Of a stretch of 64,000 nucleotides of DNA, positions 33,413 through 47,104 are shown one piece after another (the stretch's first letter is position 1; every line of letters begins with the position of its first letter). The position numbers and the translations under genes were made by a program. The notes beneath the pieces were generated by a model. It saw only the letters and a program-made list of their open reading frames with translations, did not search any database and was not told the DNA's origin. Origin of the DNA: Girardinichthys multiradiatus (taxonomy: Eukaryota; Chordata; Actinopteri; Cyprinodontiformes; Goodeidae); assembly GCF_021462225.1 (NCBI RefSeq), contig NC_061811.1:23187163-23251162 (forward strand), in the 5' to 3' direction.

Positions 33413-35339
33413 TAAACTTGCCACTTTATTGGCTTTGCACTCTATTTTTACACATATGTTTCTGCTTTGAATTAATGCAAGTTTTACATACATTTTCTTT
33501 TGTATGCATGTTCCTTATTGTGTTAAAATACCAAATTGGTGCTCTTTAAAACTTTTCCACCAACAATTTGCTGCAAGTGTTAAAACTACATTTAGTCATC
33601 ACATATTTTAATGGCTCCCATTATATGGGTCAGAAAAATTAATAAAAAAAAAAAGTGTGGTGTGTATGTCGCAGTTGAAATAACAGATAAACATAAAGAT
33701 GAGTTGACAAAGTGCAGACTTCGGACCTGGTGCTCAGTTTGGATCCACAGCAGACAGTTGCCACAGTGATAGCTGTTTGAGACGGTTTAAAAATGAATTA
33801 ATTACAGCACAGTGCAAAGACACTCGTCAAAATAATGTGTTAGCAATTTTTCACAAGGATCAAAGTCGCCAGCTGTTTTCATTCTTATACACTGCACCCT
33901 GCGCATGTGCCCTGTTGCATCTCTCTTTTCATTCTCTTAATGTTGTCTTCCCTTTTTCATCATGTTTGTACAGCACCTCCACACTGCAACTCTCTCAAGA
34001 AGGTGTCTAATTTAGTGGCTAAGAGGTGGATTTATACCTGGGCTAGTTATGGAGAAGGTTGCTCCCTCGAGAAGTACGATGACTGTTTACAGGCGCCCTG
34101 ACAATGCCTCAGCAGATGATGAAGCACCTACTGGGATTCCTACCTGTTCCATCCCTCTCTGTTGGCTCACCTCCTTATAGTCTGCTGTCTTCTTTTACTC
34201 TTCCTTTCCTCCACGTCTTGTCGCAGCCTTCCTCTCTTTTGCCCTTTGTCTCGTTTATTTTCTTTCCTCCACAAAGCCACATCTTCCCTACTTACTTTTG
34301 CATTTTACAACTGTTCCCACTCCTCTCCCTGTAGAGCAGGCCTATCCACACACTGCCTGCTCCTGAGAATAAGAGAGCTTTCCTCTTTGTGTCTCTCTGC
34401 AATCCTTTTTTTACACCATGCATCCACACACCCACGCACACACGTATGAACCAGCAAACAGAACTGTGGTCAGGAAAGCCAATATCGAGATTGTTTCAGA
34501 GTAGTGACATCAGGTGAAATGTATCGCTGTCAGGAGTATGTTTTATGTTTTTGAGTCCTCGGCCGAAGCCATTTTGGGAAACAGAAAATAAAATATCATA
34601 TGACCTCCTCTGGTATAAAAGTAAACTATCAGCTGTAAATCCGATACACAACCACAGTTGCCTGTGTATGAGGAGGGACGGAAATGAGCTCTCCACAACA
34701 GAGAACTTATACAAAAAATGTGTCATATAACCACCTGATATAAAAAACGTAGAATGTGGCTTTAAAAAATCCAGCTTTGATTACTGGCCTAAACATGGTG
34801 ACAATAATAATGGTGAATAAATAAACAAAATACATGTAAACAAAATATGGCATCAATTCTCTGTGAATAGTTTTGGAGAATTGATTAAAAGAGTTTTTTT
34901 CTATTTTCTTTTTTTAGAAAACGTGTACATGTTTTCTAAAACCTCTAATTTGTTTATGCTTGTGTATATAAAATAAAAATCTGAACTGAACGCATTGGTT
35001 TGCAGCTTTGTTAATCTGGTGTGTTGTATGATTTTTGCACTTGTAATTAAGTGTCGGTTTATGTAACAGACAAACACTAATAATAGCCAGAGCTTTTCTG
35101 GGGGAAACCAGTGGCAGTAAAAGCCCATCCATCAATGTCCCTAATGAGGCCACATCCAGATTAGCCAGTGGAAGCTCCAAGAACTGCTCTGTCTCATTTC
35201 CAATGCAATGTTATGTACTATATGATAAACACAAAAAAAAAATACATATGAGCCAGGGCAGAGAAAATAATCAGATCATGTTTGACAAATTTGTTACTGG
35301 GTAATATAATAAAACAGAACTTAAAGAAGATTATCCAAC
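33413..35339. other. intergenic, pyrimidine-rich and AT-rich
   Basis: 34130-34440 is strongly C/T-rich on the plus strand. The palindrome at 34912-34941 is listed separately. No gene recognised. Confidence 0.45.
34912..34941. repeat. 30-bp near-perfect palindrome
   Basis: TTTTAGAAAACGTGT and ACATGTTTTCTAAAA are complementary except for one mismatched pair, with no spacer. It may extrude as a cruciform. Confidence 0.75.
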
Positions 35340-35705
35340 CAAACACTGAATAACCCTGAATCCACTATTTCGAAAGTCAAACATGGTAGAAGCAACATAC
35401 AGTGGGAATGCTTTTCTTGAACAGTGACAGGGAAGCAGGTCAGGTTGATGGAAAGATGGAATATAACTAAATACAGGGCTGTCCTGGAAGAAAACTTGTT
35501 CAAAGTGTAAAAAATTTAACTGAAACCGATGTTCACATTCAAGCAAGGCAATGACACAAAAACAGCCACGAAAACAGCCTTATCTACAATACAAGGACCC
35601 AGTCATATTTCAGATTAAAACCAACTGAAAATCTGTGGCAAGACTTGAAAAGCAGTGTTTACAGATGCTCTCCATCCAATCTGACTCAACTTAATCTGTT
35701 TAGCA
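35340..35705 (+). mobile_element. decayed Tc1-like transposase fragment
   Basis: Plus-sense relics of the same family as 43064-44280: TGGGAATGCTTTTCTTGAAC, AGGGAAGCAGGTCAGGTTGA, AACTGAAAATCTGTGGCAAG and CTCTCCATCCAATCTGACTC in order. No termini and no open frame. Confidence 0.75.
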
Positions 35706-35734
35706 AAGTATCAATTCAACCATTGCCTGTATGA

Positions 35735-36055
35735 ACTTATTCTTGCAGGATCCCAGTGGTGGTGGGGCCTATCTCCAGCGGTCACCAGTCCATCACCGGG
35801 CAGCAAAGAGACATAGCACGAACAACAATGCATGCACACACTCATTTGTAAGGGCAATTTAGAGAGGCCAATCAACCCAACATGCATGTTTTTGAGCTGC
35901 AGGAGGAAGTCCGAGTACCGGATGGGAACCCATGAATGCATAAGAAGGAAATACAAACTCCGTGCAAAACGACCTCAGTCCGAGATTCTAACACAGGAGC
36001 TTTTAACTGCAAGGCAACAGTGCTAACAACTTCTTTACCCTGCAACCCCATTTTC
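35735..36055 (-). mobile_element. degraded SINE, same family as 29974-30340, inverted
   Basis: Antisense body text (CACCAGTCCATCACCGGGCA, GGGCAATTTAGAGAGGCCAAT, GCAAGGCAACAGTGCTAAC) runs into a mutated tRNA head. More diverged than the copy at 30 kb. Confidence 0.75.
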
Positions 36056-38084
36056 CAGAGTAGAAAGGGTAAAAACCTCAGTATCTGGATAAGCAAAGCT
36101 GGTGGAGACATATTCCAAAATACTTACAGCTGTTTTGCAATGTTTTAATAATACTAAAAGGATTTAATTTGTAAACTATCTCATTTTAAATATATCAGGT
36201 TGGTGTTGCTTTATTTAGGATATCAAAAGGGTTTATATTTTAGAGTTAAAAAGAAAAATCTCCAAAAACATAAATAAAAAGTAGAGCATATTTAAGTGTT
36301 TCTAATGATGCCACATGGAGAGTCACTTCTTTGCTGTTTGTCTCAGCGCTATTTGAATAGTATAGGTCCAACTTGCCAAATACTTATGGAAGGGCTGAGA
36401 TCCAAGTTGATTTTTGAAGTGTTCACACTCACCTAGTGATTAGTGTGCATTAACGTAACAATACTGAGAGCCCACTCCTAAATCACTTGATATTTTTGCT
36501 GTTTGTCAGCATGAAAGCCACAGCAGTCAGTGTGTCAGTGAGTAATGACAGAGGAAGTGACGTCTGACAACTACAGCCTGCCACTACGGTTGGTTTCTTA
36601 ACAGCAAAAGGAGGTGGCCACATCTCGATGCTAATGGAGGAGGAGAAAATGGCCGTGTCACTCCAGTCAACGTATTATGCTTTTAATCTTGACAGTTGTT
36701 GTCGCTCTTTCAGGCCCATAATTTTATGCCATTAAAAGTGCCGGGGGGACATAACGAGGGAGGTGGTCTGTAAAGTGGAAGCAGTTTCTCTACCTCTTGC
36801 TCCTTTTTTTGATCCTGGAAACTTTTTGGCATTTCTTGAAAACATAAAGAGCAGTTGGCACTTTAAAGTGTTCATAAAGTCAATCATGTTGGCTTGAATT
36901 ACCCAGCAATCTCTGTCAGTTAGTCCCCCTTTAGCTGCCACGCCACAGGGATGTGTGGGAGGAAGTGCGAATGCGCAAGCATACACGTGTGATATACGTT
37001 GTACATTAATATGCCAACTGTAAATGAGTGGGAGGCAGGAAAAGTGAAAGTCTGAAACTTAAATGAAAAAGATTATGGCAGAAAGGACACGTTTCTCTGT
37101 TTTAATTGCTTGGTAATGGCATGGTACATGCAAACCTGTATGGATGTACCATTTTACACCAAACTCAGGGGCTGAATTGCAAAACCCTGCAGGTCAAGCA
37201 ACTCTGACACCTCTATATGAATTGCAAGTAACGGAAAATGTTCGCAGGAATTACTGCCACTTGCCTGATTTGTATGCATGGCAACTCTTTTTTTTCATCT
37301 CAAAGAATACCAGACCCACAAGGTCTTTACATTATTTGCAAACATTTGCAATTATGATGAACTGTAGCAGCTTGTCTCAAAAGGAACAGGTTCATATTGA
37401 TGGACAAGGAGATATGTTAATGAAATAAACTGCTTTGAGCTGATGATATAAAGATTGCTCCACCTCAGGGCACACTCAAATGAAACGATCAAGATAACTG
37501 TGTGCCCGCTGCTCCCATTAACACAGGTAACATCCTAATCAAACTGCTCTTGTTACATATAGCATTCTGAACATCTACTGTGAAGCTTTCCTGGTTTTCT
37601 TCCTCTTCACAAAGATTACAGGCCTCTCTAACTCTCCTGCACTTCATTCAGAGGGATGTACTAATGCTGAAACCATGTGTTGTCTCCAGTGGCCTGAGCG
37701 AGTAGACACTGTAGTGCATGCAGTTTTACGTATGCAGATAGACATGGCTCTGCGGCCTCTGGAAGGACTCCTCAGCCTTAAAACAATGTTGGTGTTGGGG
37801 CGACAGACTGTGACTGGCAATGGGAAACACCTGTGCGAGGGTGAGCAGCTTGGGCAATTTAGGGCAAAGGGGGGAGTGGGGGGTTGCACCCTTGCTAGAG
37901 GAGGAAAAGAAGGCATGGGGGGGATATAAAGCCAGTTTGAATAGCCATTACATCCTCCACATTTGCTGCTGCGCTATGTAGTGGAAGACTGAAGGAATTA
38001 GTTACACTGATGTATTTGTTGTTGCTGCTTACATTTTAACAGTCTTGTGCCAGAATGGAAGCTAAAATGTCAACCTCAAGGCCT
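36056..38084. other. intergenic, with candidate conserved element at 36470-36730
   Basis: 36470-36730 is unique and balanced (TCAGCATGAAAGCCACAGCA, AGTGACGTCTGACA, TTTTATGCCATTAAAAG). 37640-37930 is GC-richer with frames on both strands that I do not recognise. No repeat assigned. Confidence 0.35.
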
Positions 38085-38490
38085 GTAGTGTCCTACAAAA
38101 ATATACACACCCCTTGAACTTGCCCATTTTGTTGAATGGCAGGAAAATAATATGCTCATACATAAAAACTTGAAAATAATGGCATGCATTCTCATTTACT
38201 CATCTTTACCCTGATGCTCCTTAATAAAATCCAGCACAACCAATTACTTTATGAAGCCATACATTAGCAAATAGAGTCCACTTGTGAGTAATTTTATATA
38301 AATCCAGCTGTTCTGAGAAGGGCTCAGAGGTTTGTATAAAGGAAGTGGTGAACAGACAGCATCATCAAGACCAAGTAACACATCAGACGAGTCAGTGTTG
38401 TGGAGAAGTTAAAAGCAGGCTTAAGTGATAAAGTAATATGGCCGTCTACCTAAACTGACGGGCTGGATGAGGTAAGCATTCTGCTGAGAC
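38085..38490 (+). mobile_element. internally deleted Tc1-like element
   Basis: Left terminal region (GTGTCCTAC.AAAATATACACACCCCTTGAAC) and 5' untranslated text of the Tc1 family (ATAAAATCCAGCACAACCAATT, CAGCATCATCAAGACCAAG), followed after a deletion by ATGGCCGTCTACCTAAACTGACGGGC.GGA. The right half is absent. Confidence 0.75.
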
Positions 38491-40009
38491 ACGGGTGAGA
38501 TAAATTGTTGGATTTGGTATATTTCAGCATAAAATGTCATCAATGTGTTGCAGAACAGCCTCTGGACAGGAACAAAAGAAAAAAAGTTAAACATTTTATC
38601 TTTTGCAAAAATATGTATTTAGATCGTTTACCTTTATTTAAAATTCTGATCCTGCTTTTTAATGCCTTTTTTAAGAAGTACAGTTCATTTGTAAATAAGT
38701 CGTCCTGAAGGTACCGAAAAATGAACAAATGTATTTAAAATGTATATATTTTGTTATTTACTCATCTTGATGTATAAGTATTGGTCATCTTTTCATTTAA
38801 CATGAGCAAATTGTTAAATATTCATGTAAAAATATTTTTATTATTATTCAAAAATGTTTGTTTGCTCTAAAAAACACTATATATATATATATATAATATA
38901 TAAACCTACTAGCTGTATAATATATCCACAGCCTATATTAAAACAAAGATCACACAGAAACATTTTTATTTTATTCTTTTTACCACACAAACATCTTCCC
39001 CTGCTGTATATCCATCAGCCTCTCCTCGGAGGTCCACAGCGCTGCACCCTCAAGTCGGGATGATCGTTCTATCTCCTTCTTTTCTATCCTGAGGTGCCTC
39101 CTGCCAGTTTATCAGATTCTTCCTTTTAATTTTCCACTTTCCACTGTGTAAGCATCCATCTCCGCTGTCTTCAGCAGCGTTGGGGGCTCCACAGCACACT
39201 GATGTGCAAAACAGGCTGACGTGGAGCTTGCAACTGACGAGAAGAAGCAAGCTGCAGCGTCTCTTGAAGAAGAAAAACAAGGACTGTAAACTACACTCTT
39301 ATTGATGATTTTAGATCCAGGGGATTTCTATTTTTCTTCTCAAAAATCAGAAATTTATGTTTGATTTAGACATTCGCTTCAGTCAATTTATAAAGTTCAG
39401 TTTTAGTACTTGGAAGTAATATATTAAAACTATGCTCTGATGTGACAATACATTTAATCTTAAATAGATTTCCAGTTTCTAACAAGACAGTTCATGTGCA
39501 GCCTTTTACTGAATATTACTGTTTCTACACATTTACATTAATCTCAGGCTGAATCTGGCAGTCATGTGCTCTTGTAATATCAGGGCTTTATGATGATAAA
39601 TGAGGATCGAGGTGAATTTCAAGACTCAAGTGTGAAATCGTTATATCATCCACATGTTCGACTCCATTAGCTTCATTGCTCCGTCTCTCAAGATTTTAAA
39701 ATAGTTTTTGTGCTGGATGTGACACATGAAACATCATAAATTTAATCTTAATTTTGGACTCCAGAATCTTCCCATCATCCTCTCCTCTAACTCTATCTTT
39801 TTCTGCAACTAACAAAATTAATTACTGTGTGTTTTATTTTATGAAGGTGTCAGGATGAAATGATGAATGGCTTGTAATATCAACAGATTAAAGGCACAAT
39901 GTGATGAAAGATGCTCAATGATAGTGCTTACATGCAGACACACATGCACAGCATCCACACACGGTCTCTGGGGTCATTGATATCAGGTTTCATGTTTGAT
40001 ATTAACTAC
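38491..40009. other. intergenic, AT-rich, one GC-balanced block
   Basis: (TA)n at 38879-38897. 39000-39290 is GC-balanced and may be an unclassified repeat. No gene found. Confidence 0.4.
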
Positions 40010-40770
40010 ATGGGGGTGCGATTATGGCCACAATGCCATTACCAGTGGTACAGGGGCATAATTGGAGTGAACTTTTCAAAAGGGTCCTTATAATTGCTGC
40101 CAGGATCATTCTTGATAAAATCCAATATTGATATGTACACTGGTCCCCTCGTTATGGTCACAGATGAAAAAGAGCATTTCAGCATTGTTTAATGAGCACT
40201 GGTACCAGTGAAGGTCATCTTAATGGGGTTCAACTTGCTTTTGGGAGCCAGAGGTAAAATTGTAATGAGAAATAGGCTCTACACAGCACTTGTAATTTTA
40301 GTTGCAGCCATGGAAGCCATTTTAGTGTTGCCTGTGGAGTATTACAGGAGTCCTCTGTTGTCATTTGCAACATTGCACGTCAACTCAAGTCTGGTTTTGG
40401 CATGCAAGCAGATGCGTGCTCATTACCATATTTCAAATCCACTTCAAGCTCAAACCAGTGTTTATTAGAAACTGCAGTTTATTTATTGCTTACTTCTGGA
40501 TGGAAGGGCATCCAAACCACCTCGCAGAAACAATATAAGTTAAATCTCAGCGCACTGCAGCAAATGAGCAAGGACAGAGGCGTTTGCACATGCATTTTTG
40601 TTTATTCATGTGTTGATTTTGAACTTGCACAAGCAAGGTTAGAAAATGCTTTAAGCCAGATGGTTCTGTCTCCCCCTCATATCTTAGATTTTTCTTACTA
40701 CAATACAAGGAATGTGCCTCTTAAACCATTTACTTCTCACTATTATCTTGCAGGTGCTTCGTAATTCCTC
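40010..40770. promoter_or_regulatory. candidate conserved non-coding element
   Basis: Unique balanced sequence with a perfect palindrome ACTGGTACCAGT (40198-40209). Plus-strand frames of 86 and 120 codons are open but lack splice context and known domains. Conservation not tested. Confidence 0.33.
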
Positions 40771-43063
40771 AGTGAATTAATATTTATGAAGTGAGAAAAA
40801 ATTTTGACATTGCATTTGTCTATGGTCATTATCTTTACCTGTAAATAACAGAAATTTGAGTGAGTACTGATTGATTTCACCTTCTGTAATGCAACTCTCA
40901 AAACAGAAATTAATCATTAAGACAACTAAAATTCTTATTCTGTTATTTTATTTGGCTTATGTATTTTAATAAAAGACTAGGCTTAATTACTTCAGCATGA
41001 AAACATTGTGAAACACTAAACACTCAGAAAAAGTACAAAATAAACATGTTTTAGATTAAGTTTGTTTAAAGTATTGCTACACAAGGTTATCATAATACTA
41101 ATGTATATGGAAAATTACGTTTATAATATGTACAAGCTCAATGTAACATCAGGAATTTATTTAAATATTTACTAATGTACAGCATATTGCTTGTGCTCTG
41201 AAGTATGGAATAGCTGCCTTTTATTGTTACCGCTGTTTTGTAATTTTAGCACTGCAACTTTACTGCTAGGGCAACACATTCAGGTCAAAATGTTTTCTCA
41301 GCCACCAGCCATACAGAGTATTGACTGAATTTGACCAAAAATTGAACTGAGGTGAAACAGTGGCTGGGAGGGAGACGAAATTGGAAAAAATCTTTACATC
41401 ATGCTAAAAAAGTGCAGACTCAGCATTTTTATCCTGCACGTGATGGGGTGGTCTCTGTTCAGCGCACCATGATTACAAGACTACCAATGTGACTTTGCTG
41501 GTGTATCGATGCAAGACCTAATGGAAATAGGAGAGAAAAGTGCTTACCAACCAACAGGATTCATATTTTTTGCAGATAAAAAAGCCTGTATTGGACTCAA
41601 GTTCTGTGTTCTATTGGTGAACTAATTACATTGGCCTGTCACGTGTGGCAGATTAAAGCCTCTAATTTGAATCATGTTTTGACTTTGCTCTGCTTTGATT
41701 TTTTTTTCCACTTACAAGTTTTTTCCTCCAAGTATGCTGAAAGTTTTGAGAACTGTTCGCACTTTTTTTTCTCCCCCTTTTTTCGTTTTGCTGATTGAGA
41801 AGAACTTACAAATAGAATTTAACAAAATATATCAGAATTTCGTTTTACTGATTTACAAAAACTAACCTTGATCCTGCACTGAGTATATTAGAACACATAA
41901 AACGAGACACTACTGTGATTACTGTGGACATGAAACTATTTACATGTTTGTTTCCAACTATGACCATGAACGGTCTCATTTCCGCTTCTGTCTCTGCACC
42001 ACAGAAACAATTGGTACACCCTACCACATAGAAATGTGAGGTTGAGAATGAGGGGCTAAAGAATTGGTCTGTTCTAGGAAAAAGAGTCACAAAGTCATGT
42101 TTTTTTTTAAGCTCAGACATATAAACTACATTAGCTGTCATGCTTTCTGTTCCCCCTTCCTCTGCACTATTATTAACATTTTGTAGGTCATGTCACTTTA
42201 AACAGGATCCTCAAATATTTTCTCCATGACTTGTATGCACATGGGAGATGAGCTCAAGGTTAAGAGTCACACAGCTCTTTTCCCCTTTTTGGCCACCAGA
42301 ATAATTTTCAAAGTCACGAATCATCGACATTCAACTTCCCATTCAAAACAGTTTCTGCTCGAGAAACGATGAAAAAGATTTAATACAAACCTGCACAGGG
42401 GAGCTTAGGGCCATATAGTCTTTGGGGAATTGAATTAAGCAATTTGTCAAATTTCATTCAAAGTGGTGAGGTGTTTAAAAGTGTAGATAAATTTCAGTCA
42501 GTTTCCTTTGACTGAAATGGGAAGGGAAGCTGCTCCATCTGATTTAGGCAGCTATGTAAAAATATGAGGGAGTTTTAGAGGTGATAAAAAAAGCCAAGGC
42601 AGTGAATATTATCTTGTAGATAAGACAGGCACCCCCTTTTTACCACAGGCTACATCCACTTTATTACATCTGGCAGCAAATTAACGTACGTGTAGAAAAA
42701 AAGACAATTGAAAATGAAACCTACAGCAAAGGTTGTATTCAGCCTGATTCCTTTCTCTTCTCCACACTGACATTAGATGGCAATTCTCACATGGGATCCA
42801 CAGAAGATGACAATGAACCATAAAAAATGATATAGCTCAATAAAAGCACAAAAAGCCATGAGTTCCTAAAGAAGACCTGGGAGCCATGTTAGGTTTAGTC
42901 CTTGCCGATGCTTTTCGTTTCCCTTGGCTGACTTTTAGAGATGATTACCTCGGATATTTATGAATAAAACACATTTGGGTTTGATGGAGTTAGTGTATCT
43001 GGATGCTTATGTTTACTGGGTCCTGATAGGCTGATAGGAACTCTTTCTTTCACAAAATACATA
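40771..43063. other. intergenic, no gene recognised
   Basis: AT-rich with T runs near 41698-41780. Balanced unique segments at 41420-41690 and 42600-42900 could be regulatory. No repeats assigned. Confidence 0.4.
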
Positions 43064-44280
43064 CAGTGCCTTACAAAATATTTATACACCCTGGACTTTT
43101 TCACATTTGGTCCCATTAGAACCACAAGCTTCAGTGTATTTTATTGGTATTTTATGTGATAGATCAACACAAAGTATGTAACTGTTAGGTGGAAGGAAAA
43201 GGTCACATGATTTACACAAATATTTTTAAAGTATGGTGTACTTTTGTATCGTATTTATAGTACAATTTATCTTTTGCAATTATAACAGCAACTTTTTTTG
43301 GGTGCCCCCCTACCAGTACGTTTTGGGTCATTGTGCATTGTGGTCTGTCCCATCCTCAAGTCTTGAAGCCTCAAACAGGTTTTCTCCCAGGATTGCTAAA
43401 GCAAAGCATCCCCTCAGCATTATGCTGCCAGCACCATGCATCTAGACATGGTGTGTTCATGGTGATGTACATTCCGAGTTTTTGGTACCACTGTAAAATT
43501 GTAACACATCATTAATAGCAAAACACAACATCATGAACCACATTGCCCTTAGTTTTGACACCTCTGCCGCAGCAGGTCCCTCATAATATCCAGATGAAAG
43601 CACTGAGTTGGTGAGCCCATGAAGGCATAATGAATATTCAATTTACATTTCCAACAATGGCAAATTAACATAAAGAGTGAAGTCTGCCCATTTCAATTTT
43701 ATTATGCTGGAAGTGGGGTATTTCCTCCTTATAGAGGTTAAACTAAGATCATATTTAGTATGTTTGTCTTACACTATGCTAATAATACATGTGAGATTTT
43801 ATACAAGTGAGCATATGAGCCCACCAAGATGGTTTATACACAGTGTTCAAGGTTTTATGCTATGGTCCTGGTTGTCCTGTTGTCAGAGTTTTCCACCTGA
43901 GCAGTGGATTTCTGCAGCTCCTCCAGGTTACCATGAGCAGCTTGACTGCTTCTCTGATAAATGCTCTCCTTGAAAATCATGTCTTGATTGGGTGGGCAAA
44001 GCATGGGATATTGTTTTATAACCTAAAACTGCTTTAAACATCTCTACAACAGTATCCTGAACTGTCTGGTCAAACAAACCTCTGAGTCCTCCAAAGAGAT
44101 TTCATTTCGATTGTATTTATTGGATTTTATTTGGGGAAATCAGAGCTAAGAAGGCTGAAAAAACTTTCTTTCTACAATTAGGTCTATTACACTAAAATCC
44201 CAATAAAACATTGTAAATTGTGGCTCTAATGTGACAAAGTTTAAGAAAGTTTAGGTTAGGAATATCTTTGGAAGGAACTG
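43064..44280 (-). mobile_element. Tc1-like transposon with both termini and TA duplication
   Basis: A 1217-bp copy flanked by TA (43062-43063 and 44281-44282). The left end is CAGTGCCTTACAAAATAT and the right end GGAAGGAACTG. Inside are antisense transposase relics (GCATCCCCTCAGCATTATGC, CTGCAGCTCCTCCAGGTTACC, GGGATATTGTTTTATAACCT). Several internal deletions; no intact transposase. Confidence 0.88.
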
Positions 44281-46023
44281 TATGGCCTATTATCAATTTA
44301 AAATAAGGTTAAGAAAACAGAGTTATCATCGACATTATTACAAATTGAACTGCAAGAAAGGTTGATATTAGACACTAATTAAACATGAAAATGAGAGATT
44401 TTATCAAGTTTTGTGGTCATCTTAAAAGCCAACTTGGATCCAGGTAAACACAAATTTTGCTTTGTGTTATAGTGATGCAAATAAATTGAGATGTGGTAGC
44501 AAATGCATCAGCCCTTCCTTCTCCTTCTCACTGATCTCTTTTCCAAAAAGCAAAAAAATTAAATAGAGCAAACTGATGAAGGCAGTTGTTCACTGACTCC
44601 CTCCTCGCTTCGAGCAGCATGGTGCGACTTGAGCTGTGTGATCTGGGCGAAGTAAAAACCCTGATGCATACAGGAAATAATCAGGGCAACACAGGCGGGG
44701 TTCAGAGGAATGCAAATATTTTCATAGTGCTTAAAAAACAATACCACACACAGACACTGCCAAACACAGACCACCTCTACCCCACTCCTCATCAGCAATG
44801 TGCACACTTTAAACCACAATACATAGCCACACATATATCACACAGCAGACAAACAAGAAACACACACACATAGCCCCCTGACAAAACTCTCCCTAAGTGC
44901 ATTTGCATAAAACATTAAGCTTAACAAAATGATTACACCTGACAAGTTGAGTTGGAGGAAGAACATCGCCTGTGGCAACCGGTTACTTGCAGATCCTGCA
45001 ATCATTCTCTCGTCAAGCAACTGTTTCATGGCTCCCTTTGTAGGCGCTGTCATGCCACCACATCGTGATTAATCCTTCTCTTTTGTTTTTCTTTTCTCCC
45101 TTCCACCCCTCTCTGTCCCTCCCACAAATCCAATAAGTTGCCCTTAAATCAGGTTACCCTGCACCTTGCAGATAGCAGCATTGTGATGGATATGCCGCAA
45201 CCCATGCCAGGCAGCATGTTTTTATGTGGAAGTACTGTGAAATTGTTCTGCTGTGATTTAGCATTATGGCGCTAAGTGTTTTTCTTGTAATGCAATTAAA
45301 TGTGCATGTAAGCCACCCCCACACTCCCCGAACTATTGTGTACTGTATTTAATAATTTTATATGCACTCTTTTGTGACACTGCCATTTAACCTGGGGTAA
45401 AGTAGAATAATTTTGAGGAGTATTAAAAGAATAACTTTAGAGTGTTTGCTATAGAGAACACAAGCTGGATCATTTTGGGAAAAAAAAAGATGACAATCAC
45501 AACATTAATATCCTTCTCTGTCATATAAGCCTGCTGAAAATTCTGAGCTCAGAATACTTTGCTGAAGGATAGCTTGCAGATAAAGAAAGAGAGATTATTG
45601 CCTCCTTTCATTTCTGCCCTCCTGCCAGCGGTAGGTATGGTAATATGGGTTTTGAATATTTGCAAGCGTAAACTTAAGAAATGAGTGCTGATAAGGAGTG
45701 ACAGCAACAGAGGCAGAAGATATCTTCAGCATGACAGGCGATGTCAAAAACCCCAGTGACGCTGTCACTGTGACAAACTTTTCAAAAGAACAATGCACAC
45801 GCGCACGTCTTCATTGAAGTGAGCTGCCGCAAGTCTCTCTGACAGTGTTGTCCCAGCAGTTAAAAAATGGAAACATCACCTAATTATGCATGCTATACTT
45901 TAAACCAACAAACCCAACGTATGTCAACATTCTGTCGACACACTGAAAAAACTTACAATTTATGCTGTAATAAGAATTTTTAATTAAATACAACATTTAG
46001 AGTCATATGTTGAAAAATATTTG
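44281..46023. other. intergenic, with candidate conserved element at 45130-45340
   Basis: 45130-45340 is unique and balanced (GATATGCCGCAACCCATGCC, GATTTAGCATTATGGCGC). The 44586-44870 frames on either strand are unrecognised. Confidence 0.35.
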
Positions 46024-46313
46024 CAGTACGTTGCGATGGCATTCCTACCTCTTTTTGTTACATTAAAGCTACAAGCCTCAATGTCTTTTATCTGGATTTG
46101 GATGATAAAACTCTGTCAAAACTCTACAAATAAAAATTGAAAAACTTTGGTGTGCATTTATATCCCCACAGCATGATTCTGCATCTTTCCCTATAGTGAT
46201 GTTGTGTTCAAGGTAGTTTGGGGTGTAGATTTTCCACCAAATCCAGCATTTTGCAAATACTGTTCTCTTTCTTATATGTACATTTGTAATCACTTGTGGT
46301 CTTTATTCACAAG

Positions 46314-46445
46314 TTATAGACAGAAATGAGAGGGGAAGGCACGCAACAAAGGTCTGGATTTAAGGGTCGAGATTTAAACCCTGGAAGACGGCATCAAGGA
46401 TCAATAGCCTCCGTTTATTATGTACCACTAAGGCACGCACCTCCC
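46314..46445 (-). mobile_element. tRNA-derived SINE, second family, inside the Tc1 element
   Basis: On the minus strand: GTGCCTTAGTGGTAC head, a degenerate B box GGTTTAAATCTCGACCC, then CAGACCTTTGTTGCGTGCCT and TCTCATTTCTGTCTATAAC. This is the teleost SINE type with TTTGCTGCATGTC text after the tRNA part. Confidence 0.65.
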
Positions 46446-47104
46446 CAGTATCTCATTTTACCAGAGCACCATCTTGCAAATGTTTGTTGAATCCCCTACA
46501 AGTGCTTTGGCAAACTCTACCTGTGTTTCCTTTTTTCCATTCTTCCATGAAGGCCAGATTTGTGAAGTGCATGACTAACAGTTTTCCCATCAACAGATTC
46601 TCCCACCTAAGCTGTAGATCTTTGCAGACTTACCTTGGACCTTTTGGCAACTTCTTTGATTAATGCGCTCCTCGCCAGGAAAGTTTTAGGTGGATTGCCA
46701 CTTCTCGGTATAGGTTTGCAGTTGTGCCATATTCTTTCCATTTTCAGATGATGGGCTAAAAATTGTTTCCTAAGCTGTTTAAAGGTTGAGACATTTCATT
46801 TGTTTTTTACCTAACCCTGCTTTAAATTTCCCCTCAACAGTATCCGTAATTTGTGTGCTGAGTTCCTTGGTCTTCTTTCAGTGATGTTCTCTTAAACCTC
46901 TGAGGCTTTCACAGAAAAGCTGGATTTATGATGTTATAAAAAACCACAGAGGTGGAGTATATTTAATAATTATGTTACTTCTGAAGTCAAATAGTTCAAA
47001 AGGATTTTATTTTGGTGTATCAAAATAAAGGGGTGAACACATCTCAGACTTCTCTTTGCAAAACATTTTAAGGGGAGAGTTTAGACTAAAAGCAATTAAG
47101 AAAT

